From: Bacillus carboniphilus
GTDB taxonomy: Bacteria > Bacillota > Bacilli > Bacillales > JAIVKR01
Length of the DNA stretch: 64,000 nt
NCBI RefSeq assembly: GCF_020524035.2
Contig: NZ_CP129013.1
Span: 806,001-870,000 of the forward strand
Direction: 5' to 3'
In this document: positions 46,888-55,138 of the stretch, one piece after another
Numbering within the stretch: position 1 is the first letter of the stretch
Layout: the number at the start of each line of letters is the position of its first letter
Position numbers and translations under genes: made by a program
The notes under the pieces: model-generated
The model's database searches: none
Told to the model about the DNA's origin: nothing
Seen by the model: only the letters and a program-made list of their open reading frames with translations

Positions 46888-47445
46888 ATGAACACAAATA
46901 AAACGAACAAACAACATGTAATTGAAGTAGCAGCTAATTTGTTTTTTTTAAGGGGTTATCACTTAACAAGCATGGATGAAGTAGTCAAAGAAAGCGGGGT
47001 TTCAAAGTCAAATATATATTATCACTATAAAACGAAAGAAGAGCTTGCCATTGGAGTTTTAAAATGGAGAATTTCCTTTCTTGATCAAAGTATTTATGAA
47101 ATAGAATCAAATCAAGAATCGAACGTTCAAGAAAAAATTAGGTCCCTTTATCAACTGTTTAAAGATAAAAATGGAAAAGAAGGAGGTTGCCCCTTTATCA
47201 CGTTATATTTACAAGCTGCTCAGCAGTCTAGTGTAATCAATCATACCGTTAAAGAATTCTTCGAAAATCTTTTTCCCAGCATTGAAAACATCATAACTAA
47301 TGGAAAAGAAATGAAAAAAAGAGAAAATCAAAAGTTAGCTAGTTTTGTCTTATCTTCTCTAGAAGGTGCTTTACTTTTATCAGAGATTACATCTAATACA
47401 CAGCATCTAGATTATTCATTGGAACAAGTTTTAAAATCAATCTAA
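46888..47445 (+). CDS. TetR/AcrR-family transcriptional regulator
   Basis: The 185-aa product has an N-terminal helix-turn-helix: HVIEVAANLFFLRGYHLTSM, DEVVKESGVSKSNIYYHYKTKEELAIGVL. Its C-terminal ligand domain contains GGCPFITLYLQAAQQSS with a Cys that could sense electrophiles. No Shine-Dalgarno sequence precedes the ATG; the operator palindrome and promoter touch it, so translation from a leaderless mRNA is predicted. The matching operator before the downstream quinone reductase indicates autoregulation plus control of that gene, perhaps in response to quinones. Confidence 0.88.
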   Translation: MNTNKTNKQHVIEVAANLFFLRGYHLTSMDEVVKESGVSKSNIYYHYKTKEELAIGVLKWRISFLDQSIYEIESNQESNVQEKIRSLYQLFKDKNGKEGGCPFITLYLQAAQQSSVINHTVKEFFENLFPSIENIITNGKEMKKRENQKLASFVLSSLEGALLLSEITSNTQHLDYSLEQVLKSI

Positions 47446-47460
47446 ATTTTTTTGCTTATA

Positions 47461-47482
47461 ATTAGTACTATTCAGTACTAAT
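47461..47482. promoter_or_regulatory. TetR operator O2 upstream of the quinone reductase
   Basis: ATTAGTACTAT and its inverse, broken only at the centre (TC instead of AT), repeat the O1 palindrome. It lies 21 bp before the reductase start, upstream of AAAGGAG. Confidence 0.8.
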
Positions 47483-47503
47483 ATGAAAAGGAGTGGTTTT
47501 ATA

Positions 47504-47866
47504 ATGAATCATTTAATTATCTATGCTCACCCAAGTAACGAAAGCTTTTGTCATGCCATTAAAAAAACTTCTAAGAATACACTTACAGCTCAAGGTCATG
47601 ATGTAAAGGTTCGAAATCTTTATGAGTTAAACTTCAATCCTGTTTTAAGTCCAGAAGATTTGAATTCATTTAAAAGTGGGGGAGAGCTTCCTACTGATAT
47701 TCAACAAGAACAGGAGCATATTAGGTGGGCCGATGTGATTATGTTTATTTATCCGATCTGGTGGACGGGATTACCTGCTATCATAAAAGGGTATATTGAT
47801 CGCTCCTTCTCGTATGGATTTGCCTACGCACCAGATGGAGGCAGAAGAGACTCTAGTTATTTATAA
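47504..47866 (+). pseudogene. Truncated NAD(P)H:quinone oxidoreductase (flavodoxin-like)
   Basis: ATG 47504 (behind AAAGGAG) begins MNHLIIYAHPSNESFCHAIKK, the FMN-binding loop of the NQO family. MFIYPIWWTGLPAIIKGYIDR and SFSYGFAYAPDGG follow. It stops at ~120 residues, whereas family members have ~190-200; the C-terminal third is absent and a different gene fragment follows. It is under the TetR operator O2. Confidence 0.72.
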
Positions 47867-47877
47867 GGAGTGATTCA

Positions 47878-48130
47878 GTGAAAGAAATTGATTTGGAATA
47901 TATGGTTCTTGGTGAGGGGAAACTATCTGGTGTTTGAATTAGGTATTGGTGACTCCTTCTATTATTGGTGGTCCTTTATTCAAAAACTGAAAAATAATTT
48001 TACAATCATGCTGTACCATAGAGCTGAATATGGAACTAACTTACGCGAATATGGATTTGAAGCAGCTGCTAGTTCATTGAACGAAGCGAAATTGATTGAG
48101 GAGCAACTGAGTTCAAGCGCTTATACGTAA
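47878..48130 (+). pseudogene. Alpha/beta hydrolase remnant
   Basis: GTG 47878 behind AAGGAGTG reads KEIDLEYMVLGEGKLSGV. After a lost base it continues FELGIGDSFYYWWSFIQKLKNNF and MLYHRAEYG, the N-terminal part of an alpha/beta hydrolase. It then runs into an unrelated tail (LREYGFEAAASSLNEAKLIEEQL). The nucleophile region and the rest are missing. Confidence 0.5.
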
Positions 48131-48245
48131 ATACCTACCTATTCAGCAGGAGAATTCGATAAGGTTCTCAGCTTGAATAGTCATATTACTTTCAATAGAC
48201 TTGTGTGACTATATTGTAGGCGTAGTTAACGTTGTCTACTCATTG

Positions 48246-48275
48246 TTAGTACTTACAGTTTGCCAATTAGTACTT
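48246..48275. promoter_or_regulatory. Directly repeated TetR half-sites
   Basis: TTAGTACTT occurs at 48246-48254 and again at 48267-48275, 21 bp apart in the same orientation. The TTAGTACT core equals the O1/O2 half-site. No gene clearly follows; 48276-48406 shows nothing recognisable. Confidence 0.35.
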
Positions 48276-49211
48276 CAAAAACATAAATTGCTTCATCCTT
48301 CTTAATGGTAGGGTAAAGTATCGTTACGGATTACAGAAGAATGAGGAAATTCAAGGAAAAATAGTTCCTCGGTTAATCTGCTCAAGTACCTGTTGATTGA
48401 ATCAGGCTATTCTTTAATAGCGCTACTTGAGACATTGACTCTCTTTGATACAAAGAAATTTACAAAGAGATAAACAAATAAAATGCCAATTGAAAGATAG
48501 TATATATTAGCTGTAGAAGTATGAATGAACCGACCGATATATAGGATAAAAAATTGTACATATAATATAACCAAAACAAACTTTAAGAAAGATTTATTCA
48601 TTTGGGATTTAGAAATAGGATAAAGTAATACACTTTGTTTAATTTCATGTTGTAGAGGAATAATTTGAAATCCAGTGGCAAATATAATTAGAAGAGTAAA
48701 AATCCAACCACTTGTTGGAATTGCAAAATTAACAAATATTCCAATCACAGTGAGTCTTAAATAAAGATAGAAGTAATCATTATAGCGTACAAATAAGTGT
48801 GAGTATAAATATAAGAATGTACTACTCTGACTATATGAGATGCACCTTTTGACAATCATAGTGAGAATACGCCTATTACGAAAAGAATGTTTCAGATGAG
48901 GGACATCGATGAATTATTAATAAATTTATAGTTTCTTAATAAGGCACTTTCTTCTTCAGATATTAGCCAGTCCCAATTCACGGTTCTTTTTTTTCCTATA
49001 AAAAAAATTAAAAAGGAGTAACATAAACTCATTAGGATAAGCTCAAATATCCAGTCACTTTTAAACACAAAATAACACATTAAATATGTTGAAAAAACCC
49101 TAATTAACCTATGGAAAACGAATTGTAGGATGCTAGTATAGTTTCATGGACACACCTTAGTTAAGCTTTCTAATTATTGACTATAATAAAAAACGAAAGG
49201 ATGTGTCCTTG

Positions 49212-49490
49212 ATGGGTAACCAAGGTGTTAATAAAAAATTCAATGAAGACTTCAAAAAAACGGTGGTTAATCTTTATCATTCTGGCAACTCAGTAAGCAA
49301 TCTAAGTAGCGAATATGGCGTGTCTGAAGTAACGATTTATAAATGGATTAAACGATTCTCTCCAATCGATTTAGAAGATGGTTCGACCGTTACGACGGAC
49401 GATTTAATCCAATTAAAAAAACAAATGCGCCGCCTTCAGGAGGAGAATGAAATATTAAAAAAGGCTATGGCCATATTCGCGAAAAAGTAA
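49212..49490 (+). CDS. IS3-family OrfA (intact), copy 1
   Basis: OrfA is a ~92-aa helix-turn-helix protein (GVNKKFNEDFKKTVVNLYHSG, SSEYGVSEVTIYKWIKRF) ending in a leucine-zipper-like region. The slippery run AAAAAAG at 49457-49463 lies near its end, and OrfB lies in the -1 frame, as expected for programmed frameshifting that makes the OrfAB transposase. GTG 49203 is an alternative start. Confidence 0.85.
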   Translation: MGNQGVNKKFNEDFKKTVVNLYHSGNSVSNLSSEYGVSEVTIYKWIKRFSPIDLEDGSTVTTDDLIQLKKQMRRLQEENEILKKAMAIFAKK

Positions 49491-50365
49491 GTAAAACTGA
49501 GTTAGCCGCTACGATTGAAAAGTATAAAGATCAACACCCTATACAAGCACTGTGTGAAGTCTTAGATATTCCAAGAAGTACGTATTATCAATCACTACAT
49601 GAAACAGAGTCTAATCGTGATCGTGAGAACAAGGAACTAACCAAAGAAATGATAGAAATTCATACAGATAGTAAAAAACGGTACGGAGCACCCAAAATTC
49701 ATATGGAACTCGAAAAGAAAGGATTTTCCGTGAGTCTAAAAAGAGTTCAAAGGCTAATGAAAAAAGTTGGAATCCGCTCCATTATACAAAGGAAATATCG
49801 CCCTTATACTAGTCAGCACCAAGTAACAGAACAAGGAAACTTATTAAACCGAGACTTTACCACCACAACGATTAATGAAAAATGGGTGGGAGATATTACG
49901 TATATCCATACGATTAAAGATGGTTGGGCTACTTAGCTTCAGTGATGGATTTACATTCTAAGAAAATCATAGGTTATGCCTTTTCAAAAACGATGACGAC
50001 AGACCTAGTGATAAAAGCACTGAATCATGCGTATGAAACGCAATCTCCTAAAAAGGAGGCTCATCTTTCATTCGGATTTAGGCTCTCAATATACAAGTGA
50101 AGAATTTGCAGAATCCATCCGTTCCAAGGGGATCAAACATTCATTTAGCCGTAAAGGTTGCCCATATGATAATGCTTGTATTGAATCATTTCACGCCATT
50201 TTGAAAAAAGAAGAAGTCCATCAAGTTAAATACCTGAACTATCAATCGGCTAACATGGCTTTATTTCAATATATTGAAGGCTGGTACAATCGAAAAAGAA
50301 TCCATGGAAGTATCGGGTATCGAACTCCACAAGAAGTAGAAGACAGCATTCGGGCATGCGCATAG
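49463..50365 (+). pseudogene. IS3-family OrfB (DDE transposase), copy 1, two frame breaks
   Basis: The open -1 frame begins at the slippery site and covers HTDSKKRYGAPKIHMELEKK and WVGDITYIHT (first Asp). A lost T near 49927 (compare copy 2) and an extra G near 50057 break the frame. HSDLGSQY does not read through, but the C-terminal part with the catalytic Glu (ACIESFHAILKKEEV) is present in frame to 50365. This copy cannot make OrfB unless the breaks are sequencing errors. Confidence 0.8.
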
Positions 50366-50399
50366 CGACTCTCTAACATGTGTGAATCAAGCTTTATAG

Positions 50400-50480
50400 G
50401 GAGTAGCGGGCATGATAGCCTCCTTTGGCGATGCCGATGTCGGAGCATCTGGTTTCTCGGCAACAGAATCATGCCCGCGG
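50400..50480. other. Structured non-coding tail of the IS element
   Basis: GCGGGCATGAT and ATCATGCCCGC form an 11-bp stem enclosing a second hairpin (GATGCCGA / TCGGAGCATC). The same sequence is in copy 2 at about 62103-62178. It may stop read-through or act in transposition. Confidence 0.5.
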
Positions 50481-51052
50481 AGGGACCCTGTCAAGCGTCA
50501 AAATAAAACAAGTTTTCTTCGAGCATAGGTATTAAAGTGAACTAACTTTTTTGTGTCCGAAAATTTGACTCAGATCCAGTACTTGGTTCTCTAACCATTG
50601 TTCAGTCCACTTCATTAGAATATTATAAAATGCAATTCCTAATATAAAAATAAATATAAGAAGATTTATATTAGTTGTTTGTAAAAATTGTGATATAAAG
50701 ATGATAATTAGACTAAGCAATTTAATAGCATCAATAACAAAGCTATATACAAGTGAACTAATAAAATACGACTTTAAATTCCATTCTAATGGTAATAAAA
50801 AGACTATATCTGCCCTTTTAATAAATGTACGAACTTTTGTAGGTAATAAAATTAAAGTAATAATTAGTGATAAGATTACTTCAACAGGTATTTGAGGAGG
50901 TATCCATTGAAGAAATAAATTAAAATAATAAATAAAGACACCAGTAATGATCAGAAAAAAATAAATAATATTCGCACCAATGATTGAATAGTATCCGTAC
51001 ATCTTTCTATAAAATTCTTGAACCCTTGAAGTCCATAAAGTTTTTACATCCA

Positions 51053-51694
51053 TTAATACACCCATACTTTATGTAAAATTATGATTGAATCACAGTATCG
51101 TTCCGCTGTAGCGAGAATATGTGTTGACATCAATATGGCAGCCCCGTTTGCTTTTGCCTTTTCCATCATTTCTAGCAATGAATTGATGGCAAGCGGATCC
51201 AATCCAACAAATGGTTCGTCAATGATATAGAGTGGAGGATCAATTAAAAACGCACACATAATCATCATTTTTTGCTTCATCCCTTTTGAAAAATGTGCTG
51301 GAAACCACTTTAATTTTTTCTCCATTCTAAATTCCTTTAATAAAGGTTGAAGCCGTTCTTCAAAAGTTTCTTTTGTTAATCCGTAGGCCATTGCTGTTAG
51401 TTCAAGATGCTCATATAATGTTAACTCGTCATATAGGATAGGAGTTTCAGGAATAAAACTAAACTGCGAACGATAAGCCTTTAAATCCTTCGGAAATGTT
51501 TTCCCGTTGATTGAAATAAAACCTTTATGCGCTTCCATTAATCCAATAATATGTTTAATGGTTGTACTTTTCCCTGCCCCATTTAATCCAATCAATCCAA
51601 CAATTTGACCAGCATCGACTTCAAATGAAATATTCTTTAATACCGGATTCCGAGAATATCCACCTGCTAATTGATCTACTTTTAATAGAGTCAT
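51053..51694 (-). CDS. ecsA: ABC transporter ATP-binding protein EcsA, shortened C-terminus
   Basis: ATG 51694 follows AAGGAG and opens MTLLKVDQLAGGYSRNPVLKN, with Walker A GLIGLNGAGKSTT, signature FSKGMKQK and Walker B LYIIDEPFVGLDP, all intact. The family protein is ~247 aa. Here the frame ends after ILHKVWVY (about 213 aa) and overlaps the ecsB start by one base, so about 35 C-terminal residues have been deleted. The NBD core is complete, so ATP hydrolysis may persist, but the partner EcsB is disrupted by an IS. Confidence 0.88.
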   Translation of the reverse strand: MTLLKVDQLAGGYSRNPVLKNISFEVDAGQIVGLIGLNGAGKSTTIKHIIGLMEAHKGFISINGKTFPKDLKAYRSQFSFIPETPILYDELTLYEHLELTAMAYGLTKETFEERLQPLLKEFRMEKKLKWFPAHFSKGMKQKMMIMCAFLIDPPLYIIDEPFVGLDPLAINSLLEMMEKAKANGAAILMSTHILATAERYCDSIIILHKVWVY

Positions 51695-52114
51695 ATTTGT
51701 GGAACTCCTTTTTCTTTTTATTTTATCAGAATTATATATTTTTTCCAAATTTCAGAATATTTATTTGGATAAAGAATGAAAAAATGACAATATAAATAGT
51801 GAGGATGGGGGGACTTGTCAAAACGAAAACCTTATTTAAAGTGTCCTAGACAACTATTTCTACTAATAGAACCTTTTACATTTAAAGGTGTTTATTATAT
51901 AATGATTGGTTTTTGGTTATTAATGCTTCATGCCTGTACAGTTAAATGAACTATGGAACCCACGATTTTTTACTTTTACGAATGACAACGCTTAGTTACT
52001 AGCTAAGATTTTTGCATATACTTTATAAATAAGTAAGGTTTGAGTAACAAATGAGAAAGTCCTTCTTGTTACAATCTGAATTGTAAGATCAATTCAATAG
52101 CAGGAGAGAAGGAT
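51695..52114. other. Intergenic region without a recognisable gene
   Basis: This stretch between divergent ecsA and the hydrolase gene is AT-rich. A short frame, FKGVYYIMIGFWLLMLHACTV, near 51890-51950 is open but has no start or neighbours. The region should carry two divergent promoters; I cannot assign them. Confidence 0.4.
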
Positions 52115-53467
52115 GTGGAAGAAATGAATATGTTAGAGACCTTTGTAGTCATATTGAATTTTGGCGTCTTAATGTGGGTGTTTACTAGTAGAATCATAAA
52201 TCGATGGAAAGTCACAGCTTTAATAGTATCTTTCATGGTTACTTTTATTCACATGATGGTAGCTGCTAGGTGGCAAATGATCTTTATTTACTTTATACCT
52301 GTAGTGACTACTTTGTACATGGTTTATCGAAAGAACAAGTCAAACAAGCGAAAAAAATGGAATTTTCTTTTGGGGACTAGTCTCGTTATTATTTACGGAC
52401 TTTTTTCAATTGTACTTCCATCAATATTACCTATGTTTACATTTCCTCATCCTACAGGGACCTATCAAGTTGGGACAACGACTTTTCATCTTCAAGATGA
52501 AAACCACGAACTGATGATGCAAGTGTGGTACCCATCAGATAAAGTAACCCATTATATTAATAGTCCTTATATTAGGGATGTACCTGAAGTAACTGCACAA
52601 CTCTCCAATATGCTCGGTTTACCTAGCTTTACTTTAAAACATTTAGGTGATATTCCAACTCACTCTTACTTAGATGCGCCATTGTCCAAAGGTCAACCCT
52701 CTTATCCTGTCCTATTATTTTCTCATGGACTTGGCGGGGTACGTAACCAAAATACATTTCAAGTAGAAGAACTCGCAAGTCATGGGTATATTGTTGTTGG
52801 ATTTGACCATCCTACGTATGCAGCGGCAACAGTTTTTTCGGATGGAGTCGTCATTAATAACCAACACCCTAGTTTACTAGAGGCTGGAACACAAGAACTA
52901 GATACTCATATGACTAATTGGGCATCAAATAGCACATTTGTGTTAGATCAACTTGAACAATTAAATGAAAGCTCTATATTTAAAAATACAATGGATTTAA
53001 ACCAAATTGGTATGTTCGGGCATTCTTATGGAGGAGCTACGGCTACTTACATGCTTATTCACGATGAGAGGATCAAAGCAGCCATTAATATGGACGGTGG
53101 CACGTTCGGTTTAGAAGAATGGCCATCTAACTTAAAAAAACCGCTACTGCTCATGGCTGCTGACTCTTCATTGGATAAGGTGCCTTTTTATCAAGCGCTG
53201 GAAGAAACAACGGATAAAGAAGTATTAGAAAGGACAGGGCAAACAAAGGAGTGGCACAAAAACAAACTGGAAGAAGCTTTTACACGTAGAGAGCGAATGT
53301 TAGAAACAGGTGCTGAATCTATGGTGCTACCTAATACTTCTCATCTTAGCTTTTCCGATCTGCCTTTATATGCTCCTTTTCTTTTGACACCAGAGGGCAA
53401 TCCAAAAGAAGGATATAAAATCATCAATGAAGCTTGTCTTCTTTTCTTTGATAAACATCTTAAATGA
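52115..53467 (+). CDS. Membrane-anchored alpha/beta hydrolase (PAF acetylhydrolase/dienelactone hydrolase-like)
   Basis: The 450-aa product has four N-terminal membrane helices (residues ~8-115), then an external or cytosolic hydrolase domain. It has YPVLLFSHGLGGVRNQ near residue 200 (oxyanion), MFGHSYGGATATYM near 305 (nucleophile Ser), MAADSSLDKVPF (acid region) and TSHLSFSD (His). The HGLGG and GHSYGG pattern and long cap fit the PAF-AH/PET-hydrolase-like family. GTG 52115 is preceded by GGAGAGAAGG. It is just upstream of the two-component/ABC module, 43 bp from the regulator's start, and may share its transcript. Confidence 0.8.
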   Translation: MEEMNMLETFVVILNFGVLMWVFTSRIINRWKVTALIVSFMVTFIHMMVAARWQMIFIYFIPVVTTLYMVYRKNKSNKRKKWNFLLGTSLVIIYGLFSIVLPSILPMFTFPHPTGTYQVGTTTFHLQDENHELMMQVWYPSDKVTHYINSPYIRDVPEVTAQLSNMLGLPSFTLKHLGDIPTHSYLDAPLSKGQPSYPVLLFSHGLGGVRNQNTFQVEELASHGYIVVGFDHPTYAAATVFSDGVVINNQHPSLLEAGTQELDTHMTNWASNSTFVLDQLEQLNESSIFKNTMDLNQIGMFGHSYGGATATYMLIHDERIKAAINMDGGTFGLEEWPSNLKKPLLLMAADSSLDKVPFYQALEETTDKEVLERTGQTKEWHKNKLEEAFTRRERMLETGAESMVLPNTSHLSFSDLPLYAPFLLTPEGNPKEGYKIINEACLLFFDKHLK

Positions 53468-53510
53468 GTTTATACTTTCCTTATATTTGATAAATAAGGA
53501 AGTTGATAAA

Positions 53511-54203
53511 ATGGGGAAACGGATCTTACTTATTGAGGATGATTTGCATATTAGTAAGATGGTAGTGGATTTTTTAACAAAGGAAGGCTATATTGTCGTT
53601 TGTGCTTACGATGGGGAATTAGCTGTTGAAATGATGAAAAAGGATGCTTTCGATTTACTCATTTTAGACTTGATGCTACCTAATATGGATGGGATAGATT
53701 GTTTAAAAATCATTCGGATGGATAGTTTAGTCCCCATTATGATTCTCTCAGCTAAAGATTCTGACATAGATAAGGCACTAGGACTTGGTTTTGGAGCAGA
53801 TGACTATTTGGCCAAACCTTTTTCGTTGACAGAGCTTTTAGCTCGGGTGAAAGCTTTAATACGTCGTGCTTCTTATAAGACTAAAGAAAACGTGGACTCT
53901 ATAAAGTTAGATGGGATTGAGATTTTACCAAACTCCTATTCCGTTATTAAGAATAATCAAACAATCCAATTAACGTTAAAAGAATTTCAAATTTTGAATA
54001 TGCTAGCGACCAATCGAAATAAGATTTTCACTAAAGAAGAGCTTTATCGACGTGTATGGAAGGAAGCTTATTATGAAGATGCTAACATAATTAATGTCCA
54101 TATTAGCAGATTAAGAGAGAAGATTGAAGAGGATCCTTCTTCTCCTAAACATGTAAAAACCATTTGGGGCATTGGATATAGATGGGGAGACCCACATGAT
54201 TGA
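53511..54203 (+). CDS. OmpR/PhoB-family response regulator
   Basis: The 230-aa product begins KRILLIEDDLHISKMV (acidic pocket). The phospho-Asp is in FDLLILDLMLPNMDG, Lys in DDYLAKPFSL, and a C-terminal winged helix follows (LTLKEFQILNMLATNRNKIFTKEELYRRVW, INVHISRLREKIE). ATG 53511 follows AAGGAAG. It overlaps the histidine kinase by 8 bp. It most likely controls the adjacent ABC transporter. Confidence 0.92.
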   Translation: MGKRILLIEDDLHISKMVVDFLTKEGYIVVCAYDGELAVEMMKKDAFDLLILDLMLPNMDGIDCLKIIRMDSLVPIMILSAKDSDIDKALGLGFGADDYLAKPFSLTELLARVKALIRRASYKTKENVDSIKLDGIEILPNSYSVIKNNQTIQLTLKEFQILNMLATNRNKIFTKEELYRRVWKEAYYEDANIINVHISRLREKIEEDPSSPKHVKTIWGIGYRWGDPHD

Positions 54204-55119
54204 ATCTATCCTGATGACCATCATCCTGCTATTAATTATGTACATTTTTTATTCAAAAACTCGCCATTCCAAGGAATTGCGCGCAGTAGCAAAGAAACTA
54301 GACAATTTAATGGATCATCCTACTCCTATATTGTTTCACTCTACAAACAATTCTTCTTTACAAGTTCTACTTGTTGAAATAAACCGACTGCTTCGAAATA
54401 AACAGAAAAATAAGATAGCGTATAAACAAAAAGAAATGAGCATGAGAAAAATGTTAACCAACATATCACATGATTTACGAACACCACTTACAGTTGTACT
54501 AGGTCTCTCAGAATCTATACTTCACCGGCCAGACATGGACCTAAATGAAAGAACTAGGTCCTCCATAAAGCTTATTCATAACAAGTCAGAGGAAATTGTC
54601 CATCTGATCAATCGTTTTTTTGAATTAGTTCGTTTGGAATCGGATGATCAAGAGATTTCTTTAGAGAAGATAAACATTTCAGAAGTTTGTAAGAGGAGCG
54701 TTCTAACTTTCTATCAGCAAGTTGAATCTAGAGGATTAACCATGGCGTTAGAGTTATTGGATCAACCTGTATATGGTTTAGCAAATGAAGAAGCACTTAT
54801 TAGAGTTTTGGAGAACTTAATGTCCAATGCCATTCGACATGGATACGAAGGGAAAGTCATTGGAATGACTCTGCGAGAGGAAAATCAATATGTCTCCATA
54901 GATGTTTGGGACCGGGGGAAAGGGATACAGGAACAGGAAAAAGAACGGGTATTTGAAAGGCTGCATATGGAAGACAAATTTGAAGCTTATCAGAAGAAGG
55001 GGAGTGGACTAGGTCTAAATATTGTTCATCAACTTGTGAAAAAAATGCAAGGAAACATACGGATTAACAGTGTCCCATATGAAAAAACAACCATCACTGT
55101 AAAGTTACTGCGAGTTTAG
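54196..55119 (+). CDS. Sensor histidine kinase (single membrane helix)
   Basis: The ~307-aa product has one N-terminal helix (ILMTIILLLIMYIFY) and no extracellular sensor domain. The H box is LTNISHDLRTPLTVVLG near residue 95, the N box LENLMSNAIRHG, and the G boxes DRGKGIQ and KGSGLGLNIV. Kinases this small often sense through a partner transporter, as in peptide-antibiotic detoxification modules. ATG 54196 overlaps the regulator and has GGGGAG upstream. Confidence 0.88.
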   Translation: MIESILMTIILLLIMYIFYSKTRHSKELRAVAKKLDNLMDHPTPILFHSTNNSSLQVLLVEINRLLRNKQKNKIAYKQKEMSMRKMLTNISHDLRTPLTVVLGLSESILHRPDMDLNERTRSSIKLIHNKSEEIVHLINRFFELVRLESDDQEISLEKINISEVCKRSVLTFYQQVESRGLTMALELLDQPVYGLANEEALIRVLENLMSNAIRHGYEGKVIGMTLREENQYVSIDVWDRGKGIQEQEKERVFERLHMEDKFEAYQKKGSGLGLNIVHQLVKKMQGNIRINSVPYEKTTITVKLLRV

Positions 55120-55138
55120 GGGAAATGAGGGTTAAAAA

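Larger units (their letters stand above)
49128..50578 (+). mobile_element. IS3-family insertion sequence, copy 1 (inside ecsB)
   Basis: The ~1450-bp element is nearly identical to the one at 60827-62275. The left end GGATGCTAGT...TTTCATGGACACA and the right end, read inverted, GGATCTGAGT...TTTTCGGACACA, are imperfect terminal repeats. GTA flanks both sides (49125-49127 and 50579-50581), and removing the element restores the ecsB frame. It encodes OrfA and an OrfB with two frame breaks. A structured non-coding tail (50400-50480) follows orfB. Confidence 0.9.
48407..51053 (-). pseudogene. ecsB: ABC transporter permease EcsB, interrupted by an IS3-family element
   Basis: The N-terminal part (51053 to 50579) reads MDVKTLWTSRVQEFYRKMYG, followed by several membrane helices to EQWLENQV. 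Across the insertion the frame resumes at QFVFHRLIRVFSTY (49127 downward). Near 48912 one base is missing; correcting it restores FINNFIDVPHLKHSFRNRR and then the C-terminal helices to 48407. EcsB pairs with EcsA and in Bacillus affects secretion, competence and RasP proteolysis. The insertion has a 3-bp target duplication (GTA), so this gene was whole before. It starts at a TAATG overlap with ecsA. Confidence 0.8.

Noticed and set aside
47504-48130. One continuous frameshifted gene from 47504 to 48130
   Set aside because: The first part is a flavodoxin-like reductase and the second starts with its own ribosome site as an alpha/beta hydrolase; they are different proteins.
50266-50472. Minus-strand 68-codon frame at the IS end, repeated in copy 2
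   Set aside because: It overlaps the orfB end and the hairpin tail; composition follows the hairpin and there is no start signal.
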